A stretch of 33,484 nucleotides of DNA from NCBI GenBank assembly GCA_018830085.1, contig JAHJSR010000024.1, positions 1 to 33,484 on the forward strand. Direction: 5' to 3'. Both the position numbers and the translations under genes were made by a program. Positions within the stretch are counted from its first letter, which is position 1; every line of letters begins with the position of its first letter. The notes beneath the pieces were generated by a model. It saw only the letters and a list, made by a program, of their open reading frames with translations. It made no database searches and was not told the origin of the DNA. This document shows positions 26,710-33,484 of this stretch, piece by piece. Source of the DNA: Patescibacteria group bacterium (lineage in GTDB: Bacteria > Patescibacteriota > Patescibacteriia > 2-12-FULL-60-25).

Positions 26710-26843
26710 TGGCGGAGAGGGAGGGAATCTCACTCCCCCTCGGCTCTGCTCGGGGTCTCAATAGGGGCTTCCGCCCCTCTTGTCAGCTTTCGACAAGCTC
26801 AAGCCTGTCACCCTCAAGATGTAAGGGGAATCCTTCCCCTTAC
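26710..26843. repeat. Palindrome cluster with a partial tRNA-Ser 3' end copy
   Basis: TGGCGGAGAGGGAGGGAATC (18/20 identical to 26921-26940) followed by AGGGGC-ttcc-GCCCCT, CTTGTC-agctttc-GACAAG and GTAAGGGGAA-tcc-TTCCCCTTAC. Confidence 0.6.
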
Positions 26844-26886
26844 CATCCCCTTGTTCAAATCCCTCTCATTTCTTCAACCGTATAAA

Positions 26887-26918
26887 AAAACGCACCGCCT
26901 TTTAGCGGAACGTTTTTT
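26887..26918 (-). terminator. Terminator downstream of tRNA-Ser
   Basis: Minus strand ACGTTCCGC-taaaa-GCGGTGCGT (internal mismatch) followed by TTTTTT. Confidence 0.55.
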
Positions 26919-26920
26919 TA

Positions 26921-27008
26921 TGGCGGAGAGAGAGGGATTCGAACCCTCGATACCTTTCGGTATGCACGCTTTCCAAGCGTGTGCACTAGGCCTCTATGCG
27001 ACCTCTCC
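26921..27008 (-). tRNA. tRNA-Ser (anticodon GGA), CCA encoded
   Basis: Minus strand GGAGAGG...CTTGGAAAG anticodon loop...long variable arm TACCGAAAGGTA...GAGGGTTCGAATCCCTC...CGCCA. Confidence 0.93.
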
Positions 27009-27124
27009 CAGCTATATACCTCTTTATTTGTGTGCGCATAATAGCTTAAACACAAAAAATCTTCAAGTCATAGCCATAATACGGACTTTGAGTCGCTTTT
27101 AACAACATGATAGGATTAAGAAAT

Positions 27125-27808
27125 ATGAAAATAAAACAATTACTTAAACAATCATGGGAAATTTGCATAAAGCAATGGAAACTTATTGCATTTATAATAT
27201 TTGTAGCTTATTTGCCTTTAAATTTGTTTTTAGAGTTTTCCCCAATGGCACAAATAGATATTTCGGATATGCAGGCATTTATCAAAATTACACAAATTTC
27301 TGGATTTTATGAGCTTTTAATCGGTTCATTTGCTGGTATATTGATCATACTCATGACAAAGCAAGTTATGGAGGGTAAAAAAACCAGTTTTACAGAATTA
27401 TGGTCAAGTAAATTCAATATTCCTACATATGGCCGTTTTGTTTGGACGACTCTGATCAAAAATCTGTTAATTGGACTTTTGATGCTTTTATTATTCATTC
27501 CGGGTTTGTTGTTTGCGATCTACTGGCTATTTGCAGAACAAATTGCGGTTTTGGATAATGAAGGTGGAATTAATGCATTAACAAAATCACAAGCAATGGT
27601 AAAAGGTAAGTGGTTTAGTTTTTTTGCATTTGCTCTAGCGGGATTTTTAGTGCCCATTATTGGCGGTTTAATTATAGTTAATGGTCAGCTATTTTTAGTT
27701 GACCATTGGGCTTTTAATTTATTAACCTCTTTTATAGCAGATCTTTTTCAAGCATTTTTTATTGTTTATTTAACGGTTGGTTATTTAAAAATAAGAAAGA
27801 CTGCATAA
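27125..27808 (+). CDS. Multi-pass membrane protein
   Basis: About 5 TM segments; ATG 27125 (MKIKQLLKQSWEICIKQWKL) 8 nt after TAGGAT. Confidence 0.7.
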   Translation: MKIKQLLKQSWEICIKQWKLIAFIIFVAYLPLNLFLEFSPMAQIDISDMQAFIKITQISGFYELLIGSFAGILIILMTKQVMEGKKTSFTELWSSKFNIPTYGRFVWTTLIKNLLIGLLMLLLFIPGLLFAIYWLFAEQIAVLDNEGGINALTKSQAMVKGKWFSFFAFALAGFLVPIIGGLIIVNGQLFLVDHWAFNLLTSFIADLFQAFFIVYLTVGYLKIRKTA

Positions 27809-27822
27809 TAGACAAAGCAATC

Positions 27823-27848
27823 AAAAAGAGCGGAAAACCGCTCTTTTT
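27823..27848. terminator. Bidirectional terminator
   Basis: AAAAAGAGCGG-aaaa-CCGCTCTTTTT. Confidence 0.75.
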
Positions 27849-27866
27849 TTTTGTAATCAATGTTAC

Positions 27867-28646
27867 TTAGTTGGTAGCACCAGCTTGTTGAATTATACCT
27901 TTAAAGGTTTCGTAAGGGATTGCGCCACTTATCAATTCACCATTAACAAAACTTGCAGGAGTTCCTTCGACGCCTATGTTTTGACCTTCGGATAAATCTT
28001 CGGCTACACGAGAGGCTTTGCTCCCGCCATCCAAACATTTGTTAAATTCATCGGTGTTAAGACCAAGCTCTTTGGCGGCTGCCTTCCAAACGTCAACACC
28101 CATGTTACCAGCTTCGTTGGCTGCAAAAATCTTATCATACATTTCCCAGAATTTTCCTTGATCGGCCGCACACTCAGAAGCTTCGGCTGCTTTTTGAGCT
28201 TCTGGATGAAATGAAAGTGGATAATGACGGAAGACTACACGAACATCATTTGGAAAATCTTTCTTGATCTGTTGAAGAGTTGTGTAATGACGGAGACAAT
28301 AAGGACACTCGAAGTCAGAATATTCTATGATTGTAACCTTGGCATCAGCAGGACCATAAACATGATCACGTGTTTCATCCACAGCGGCTGGAGGTAGGGA
28401 TGGTGCAGCGGCCGTAGGGTCAGTTGTTGGCTGAGCTTGTGTTGGCGCGGCAGTTGGATTTGCTGTTTGTCCGGCCATAGCCTGTGCATTAAAACTTCTA
28501 CCTGACATTAAAAAGTTAAACACCAAGACCAAGCCGATTGTTGAAACAATAGCGACGCCGGCCACGATACCCAAGGCAAACATAACACGAGGATTGCTTT
28601 CCCAGATGCTTGAGCCTTGCTTGTTTGTGTGATTTTGAGAATCCAT
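27867..28646 (-). CDS. DsbA-family thiol oxidoreductase, membrane anchored
   Basis: SDFECPYCLRHY CxxC, GVEGTPASFVNG cis-Pro motif, N-terminal TM; ATG 28646. Confidence 0.9.
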   Translation of the reverse strand: MDSQNHTNKQGSSIWESNPRVMFALGIVAGVAIVSTIGLVLVFNFLMSGRSFNAQAMAGQTANPTAAPTQAQPTTDPTAAAPSLPPAAVDETRDHVYGPADAKVTIIEYSDFECPYCLRHYTTLQQIKKDFPNDVRVVFRHYPLSFHPEAQKAAEASECAADQGKFWEMYDKIFAANEAGNMGVDVWKAAAKELGLNTDEFNKCLDGGSKASRVAEDLSEGQNIGVEGTPASFVNGELISGAIPYETFKGIIQQAGATN

Positions 28647-28749
28647 AAGCAATTATAAATTAGTAGTTAAATTGTTAGTTAATTATTTGGAATGCCTAAT
28701 ATTTTGCGCATTGGGGCGCACAAAGTCAAACCTATGTCAAGACTGTTGT

Positions 28750-29409
28750 TTATTGTAATTCTTGATCCAATATCTCGGACCATTGATCAAGACTCATGGC
28801 GCCGGACTTAATTTTTCTGTTTATGAAGAAGGTAGGGGTTGAGTCGAGCTTCATGTTAACAGCCTCAAGATAATCATTTTGTACTTTTTGCTTGGCCGAT
28901 TCCAAGGTTAAACATTTGCTAAAATTTTCTTTTTGTAATCCAAGTTGCTCCGCCAGATCTGCATAAAAATCAGTTGGTGTTTTTAAGTACTGCCATTTTT
29001 CTTGGCTTTGATACAATAAATCTGCATATTGCCAGAAAGCATTTTGCTCTTGCGCGCATCTTCCGGCGACGGCTGCTGAGGCTGCATTTTGATGTATTGA
29101 GGAAAGAGGAAAATCATTCCAGTAAAAATTGACTCTATCTTGATATTTTTCTATAACTTTTTTAAGTTCAGATTCGGCCATCTTACAAGCAGGACATTGA
29201 AAGTCGCTATAAATACGCACAGTAACTTTTGCATCTTTATTTCCGGCTTGAGGATTACCTTGATCATTAAAGAGAATATTGGGATCAATATTACCGCCAC
29301 CCTCACCCGGCCCAAGCGATATAGCCCAAATTAGACCGGCGATAATCAAAACACCAAGAATGATTGTTCCAATCAAAAAATATTTTTGCGTTTTTTCGGT
29401 TGTATCCAT
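28750..29409 (-). CDS. DsbA-family thiol oxidoreductase, membrane anchored
   Basis: SDFQCPACKMAESEL, LDSTPTFFINR, N-terminal TM. Confidence 0.9.
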   Translation of the reverse strand: MDTTEKTQKYFLIGTIILGVLIIAGLIWAISLGPGEGGGNIDPNILFNDQGNPQAGNKDAKVTVRIYSDFQCPACKMAESELKKVIEKYQDRVNFYWNDFPLSSIHQNAASAAVAGRCAQEQNAFWQYADLLYQSQEKWQYLKTPTDFYADLAEQLGLQKENFSKCLTLESAKQKVQNDYLEAVNMKLDSTPTFFINRKIKSGAMSLDQWSEILDQELQ

Positions 29410-29462
29410 AATTTTTAATTGCTTTAGTTTAATTTGCTAGAGCTTATACGTCAAACATCATT

Positions 29463-30371
29463 TTATGAATTTTGTAAGTATTTTAGTATTTGCAATGCCG
29501 CCTTACTCCCCTCTCCAACAGCAACGGCAATCTGTTTTTCGGTAATATCGGTAACATCTCCGGCCGCCCATATTCCTTTAACAGAAGTTGCATTATTTTT
29601 ATCAACAATAATTTCAGCATGATCATTTTTATCAACCAGATTTATAAAATCCGACACAGGCTTTAAACCGATTTCAATAAATACACCTTGTGTTGATTCG
29701 TGAACTTCTTGCCCATCAGAACCAGAATAATAAATGCCATTGACGAACTTTTCACCAGTTATGCGTATAGTTTTTGCCTGACTAATAAATCTTATTTTTG
29801 GATTTTGTTTAATTTTTTCTATCATGACTTCATCTCCATGGAGCTCCGGATCAATGGACATTATACTTACTGATGATGCATATTTTACTAAAAATAATGT
29901 GGCCTCCATAGCACTATTGCCTCCACCTATAACATGTACTTGTTTATCTTTAAAAAGCGGTGCATCACAAGTTGCACAATAGGTTACGCCTTTACCATAG
30001 AAATCCTTTTCACCCGGAACACCAAGGTCACGATGTTTTGTACCTGTTGCGACTAATAACGTTTTAGATTCATAAACATTGGCGTCTGTTTTTACGGAAA
30101 ATCCTTTATCGCTTTGGCTGATATCAGTTACATATTCTCCGGAAATCATTTTGAAATCTTTTTTATAGTCTTTTAAATGTTCTTGAAATTTAGAGACAAG
30201 CTCTTGTCCATTAATCATATGAAAACCAAGATAATTCTCGACCTCAGAGCTCCAAAGCGTTTGCCCGCCAACCTCGCCAGCAAGCATCAAAAAATTTATT
30301 TTTTGGCGAGCGAGATAAATTGCAGCAGCCATGCCAGCAGGACCACCACCGATTATTATTGAATCGTACAT
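29463..30371 (-). CDS. trxB: Thioredoxin reductase family protein
   Basis: MYDSIIIGGGPAGMAAAIYLARQ, YCATCDAPLF, VIGGGNSAMEATLFL, GIWAAGDVTD. Confidence 0.9.
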   Translation of the reverse strand: MYDSIIIGGGPAGMAAAIYLARQKINFLMLAGEVGGQTLWSSEVENYLGFHMINGQELVSKFQEHLKDYKKDFKMISGEYVTDISQSDKGFSVKTDANVYESKTLLVATGTKHRDLGVPGEKDFYGKGVTYCATCDAPLFKDKQVHVIGGGNSAMEATLFLVKYASSVSIMSIDPELHGDEVMIEKIKQNPKIRFISQAKTIRITGEKFVNGIYYSGSDGQEVHESTQGVFIEIGLKPVSDFINLVDKNDHAEIIVDKNNATSVKGIWAAGDVTDITEKQIAVAVGEGSKAALQILKYLQNS

Positions 30372-30409
30372 AATACACCAATCGTACCATGTATTTGGTC
30401 TGTTAAAAA

Positions 30410-30428
30410 GAAAAACCGCTTTTGCGGT
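30410..30428 (-). terminator. Terminator downstream of lgt and the 30430 membrane protein
   Basis: Minus strand ACCGC-aaaa-GCGGTTTTTC. Confidence 0.6.
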
Positions 30429-30429
30429 G

Positions 30430-30885
30430 TTATGGAGTACTTTGTTTATTGTCCTCAAAATAATGTCGCCACTTATTTACCACTATGGTAGAAAGGATCA
30501 AGGTAAAAATCAACGACAGAAAGCGTCCGGCGAAAATTATGAAACTAATATTCAATGCAAGTAAAATGACACCATCTAAAATAAACTGCATTATCATTGG
30601 TGATTTAGCTCTATTATTACCTTTGATAAGTGGCTTGGGAGCTGCAATAATCCCAATCTGTTGCCACCCCAATCTTTGATGAATGTTCTGTATAATCATC
30701 CACATGCCAATATATCCTGTAAAAGTTATAAATATCAGTAATACATTTCGTTTGAATGGAAGCTCATAAATGAATTGTCCAATCCACACCCAAGACATGA
30801 TTAGACTAGCTAAAAAGAGCAGCCAGGCAGTAAAAATTGCTTTATAGCTCATTAACCACCTCTTTTCCGGAGTTAAACCAAGCAT
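30430..30885 (-). CDS. Multi-pass membrane protein
   Basis: 151-aa hydrophobic ORF starting 9 nt after the lgt stop. Confidence 0.6.
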   Translation of the reverse strand: MLGLTPEKRWLMSYKAIFTAWLLFLASLIMSWVWIGQFIYELPFKRNVLLIFITFTGYIGMWMIIQNIHQRLGWQQIGIIAAPKPLIKGNNRAKSPMIMQFILDGVILLALNISFIIFAGRFLSLIFTLILSTIVVNKWRHYFEDNKQSTP

Positions 30886-30894
30886 TGCAAACTT

Positions 30895-31650
30895 TTACTT
30901 TTTTGTCGATAGCTTAATTGTATTATAAAAAATATATACTCCAAGAAAAAAAGCTGGCAATAACAACCATTGAGTTGGAGTTAGATATAAATAGCGAGCA
31001 TCTATCGCACGATAAAAATCAAGGAAGAAGCGAGAGAATGAATAAATTATTAAATATAAAGATAGAAAAAAACCATCTGGGCGTTGCTTGCGACCAAAGA
31101 TATAAAAGATTACTGCGGTGATTGCACCGAGCATGGCAAGATAAAGACCATGATCATGTCGTGCTATGCCATCAGGATATAAAACACATAAAGGATTTGA
31201 GAGACAAGGAATACCTGGGTGATCGTGGATTACAAAACAACCCAGACGGCCTATCATTAGACCAAATGGCAAACCAAAAATTGCAGCATCTGCGAACTTA
31301 TAAAACGGTAGCTTGTGTTTGCGTATTAGGTATATCACTGTGATTGACGCGCCAATAAAACCCCCGATAACGGAAAAACCTGGGAGTGCTGGGTTAATAG
31401 CATCAAGAGGGTTGGCTAGATAGTGTCCAAAATCATAAAAAAGCACATGAAAAATACGCGCTCCTAAAAAAGCCGCTAAAAATGTCCAAAAAGCAAAATC
31501 CCAAATCAATTTTGGTTCAAAACCCTGAGTCTTGGCCCGTTTGGCTGATACCCATGTACCCAACAGCAAACCCAAAGCAACTAAAGTTCCCCAAGCTTGT
31601 ATATTTAGTGGGCCAATGGGAATTTGTGTGAGTTGGAAGAAAGGAATCAT
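30895..31650 (-). CDS. lgt: Prolipoprotein diacylglyceryl transferase
   Basis: IQAWGTLVALGLLLG, GARIFHVLFYD, GFSVIGGFIGA, GRLGCFVIHDHPG, SRFFLDFYR. Confidence 0.85.
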   Translation of the reverse strand: MIPFFQLTQIPIGPLNIQAWGTLVALGLLLGTWVSAKRAKTQGFEPKLIWDFAFWTFLAAFLGARIFHVLFYDFGHYLANPLDAINPALPGFSVIGGFIGASITVIYLIRKHKLPFYKFADAAIFGLPFGLMIGRLGCFVIHDHPGIPCLSNPLCVLYPDGIARHDHGLYLAMLGAITAVIFYIFGRKQRPDGFFLSLYLIIYSFSRFFLDFYRAIDARYLYLTPTQWLLLPAFFLGVYIFYNTIKLSTKK

Positions 31651-31772
31651 AATTGTCAGAACCTTGATTATCTCGATCAAAGGATTAACGCGATTATTTA
31701 TTTTAAGCTAAAACTGATATTTTAAAATAATCATGCTAATCCCTAAATCCCATAAATCGTGGTTCAAGACAG

Positions 31773-32255
31773 TTAAAGCACTTTAAGTTCCCTGAGTGCT
31801 TTTTCGAACTCGACTAATGCTCTTCTCGCCTCTCCGCCACGCAGATGAAAATCGTGATCATGAACTAAGTTATTTCTTAACTTATGAGCCCACCAGACAT
31901 TTTTTAATTTGGGATATTTGTAACACGCAACTTTTAAACGTTCACCAAGCGTATCCCCGGGCATGATTAATGATTTTAAAGCACCGTCCAACAATTTATC
32001 TGCTTCTATGATGGCTAATTTTTGTCCCATATCACCGCTCTGCTGACTAATATCTTGAATTTTTTGCCATTGTTTTTGAACTTGCTCGCGACTCATGCCA
32101 TAAAGCTCCGGTCGAGATAGACGTCGTTTTAGCCAAGCAAAACCAATAACTGCTAAAATAAACAAGACAATTACAATCACAGCCAAGATAATCTGCCAAT
32201 TAGCAGATAAAAATGATGGCGCCTTATCGGAATAAAATATGGTTTCTTGTGGCAT
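31773..32255 (-). CDS. Membrane-anchored hypothetical protein
   Basis: N-terminal TM, C-terminal helical region with HKLRNNLVHDHDF. Confidence 0.65.
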   Translation of the reverse strand: MPQETIFYSDKAPSFLSANWQIILAVIVIVLFILAVIGFAWLKRRLSRPELYGMSREQVQKQWQKIQDISQQSGDMGQKLAIIEADKLLDGALKSLIMPGDTLGERLKVACYKYPKLKNVWWAHKLRNNLVHDHDFHLRGGEARRALVEFEKALRELKVL

Positions 32256-32257
32256 AA

Positions 32258-33484
32258 TTAATCAAGCTGCTCTTGTAGAATCTTTGAAGCTGATAATAAT
32301 TTCGCCTCCTCAAACCAAGGCGCGATCATTTGCAATCCAACAGGCATACCTCCGTCAAATTCACAAGGAATTGATATGGCAGGAAGTCCAGCGACGTTGA
32401 TACTAACTGTAAAAATATCTTCCAAGTACATTGACAAAGGATCTGACAACTTCTCCCCCAGTTTAAATGCAGTTGTTGGGGCAGTTGGTGTTACTATTAA
32501 ATCAATTGATTCGAAAGCTTTTTTGTACGCATCACGAATTAATGTCTGTACTTTTTTAGCTTGTACATAATATGCATCTATATATCCGGATGATAATGCA
32601 AAAGTACCAATTAATATCCTGCGTTGTACTTCGGACCCTAAATTATCCGCCCTTGATTCGGAATAAGTCTCAAAAAGCGGCAGATTTTGCTTACGTGTTC
32701 CGAAGCGCATCCCATCAAAGCGAGAGAGGTTGGCTGACACTTCACATGGCATGAGGACGTAATAGACGGCCAAGGCTTCATCAATATATGGTAAGTCGAT
32801 ATCAACTAATTCTGCTCCGAGATTTTTTAATACACCTAACGCATGTTCTGTACGTTCACGGACTCGATCTTGAATTCCTTTGGTTTCCCAAGCCTGACGA
32901 GGTAAACCGATTTTTAATCCCTTAATTGATTCTTTCCAATCAGCTGTAAAACTCTCTACTTGGGCGGTTGTTTGATCTGCTTCATCCTTGCCTTGAATAA
33001 TGGATAAAATAAGCGCGGCATCTTCGACGGTTTTTGTTAGTGGGCCAATTTGATCAAATGATGACGCCATGGCGATTAAACCGGAACGGGACACGCGTCC
33101 GTAAGTGGGTTTAAGACCAGTGATACCGCAAAACGCTGCCGGTTGGCGTATGGATCCACCCGTATCAGACCCCAAAGCGGCAAGACACATATTGGCAGCC
33201 ACAGCCACTGTTGAACCTCCCGAAGATCCACCCGGAACACGCTCCGGGTCACGAGGATTTTTAGTGGGACCAAAAGCAGACTGCTCGGTTGAACTGCCCA
33301 TGGCAAATTCATCTAAATTTGTTTTTCCAATAATTACCGCTCCGGCATCTAAAAGTTTTTTGGTAACAGTTGCATCATATGAAGCATTGTATGTTGCCAG
33401 CATTTTAGATCCGGCGGTACAGCGTTTGTTTTGTAACATGATATTGTCTTTGAGCGCGATTGGTATTCCATCTAAAACCCCTAA
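32258..33484 (-). CDS. gatA: Aspartyl/glutamyl-tRNA amidotransferase subunit A, 5' end beyond the window
   Basis: Open frame continues to the window edge (GIPIALKDNIMLQNKRCTAGSKML); VPGGSSGGSTVAVAANMCLAALGSDTGGSIRQPAAFCG. Confidence 0.95.
   Translation of the reverse strand, partial: LGVLDGIPIALKDNIMLQNKRCTAGSKMLATYNASYDATVTKKLLDAGAVIIGKTNLDEFAMGSSTEQSAFGPTKNPRDPERVPGGSSGGSTVAVAANMCLAALGSDTGGSIRQPAAFCGITGLKPTYGRVSRSGLIAMASSFDQIGPLTKTVEDAALILSIIQGKDEADQTTAQVESFTADWKESIKGLKIGLPRQAWETKGIQDRVRERTEHALGVLKNLGAELVDIDLPYIDEALAVYYVLMPCEVSANLSRFDGMRFGTRKQNLPLFETYSESRADNLGSEVQRRILIGTFALSSGYIDAYYVQAKKVQTLIRDAYKKAFESIDLIVTPTAPTTAFKLGEKLSDPLSMYLEDIFTVSINVAGLPAISIPCEFDGGMPVGLQMIAPWFEEAKLLSASKILQEQLD

Noticed and set aside
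26629-27102. 157-aa plus-strand ORF across the tRNA-Ser region
   Set aside because: It runs antisense through a convincing tRNA and several hairpins; the protein has no recognisable features, so it is spurious.
32258-33439. gatA as a truncated pseudogene
   Set aside because: The frame stays open to the window edge with conserved GatA residues, so it is simply cut by the window boundary.
1-33484. CRISPR arrays, transposases, prophage genes, rRNA operons
   Set aside because: No regularly spaced direct repeats, cas genes, transposase/integrase motifs or rRNA sequence recognised in the window.

Overview
The window looks like a compact, AT-rich bacterial chromosome segment. Gene content (short UvrA and UvrC, folD-dnaB-ybaB-recR-rplU, a truncated mraZ-rsmH-ftsL division cluster, two DsbA-like proteins plus TrxB, lgt, gatA) suggests a Patescibacteria/CPR-type genome; this is an inference from content, not a database result. 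I see about 30 supportable CDSs and one tRNA-Ser(GGA). The strongest unexplained signal is an ORF-poor, GC-richer, highly self-complementary stretch of about 500 nt (13706-14213). It has its own minus-strand terminator and a plausible promoter, and I read it as a candidate uncharacterised structured ncRNA. Other notable points: an mTERF-like helical-repeat protein between uvrC and uvrA; a membrane-anchored zinc-ribbon ClpC-like ATPase with a decayed first AAA+ domain and no recognisable pore loops; a three-copy, 10-bp-phased MraZ operator; a palindrome cluster flanked by a duplicated tRNA-Ser 3' end; -10 boxes 5-9 nt upstream of start codons (leaderless mRNAs) in many core genes; and a contrasting set of single-gene accessory units with long structured leaders and stop codons embedded in their terminators. 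All calls come from reading the sequence and recalled family motifs; no search or folding software was run.
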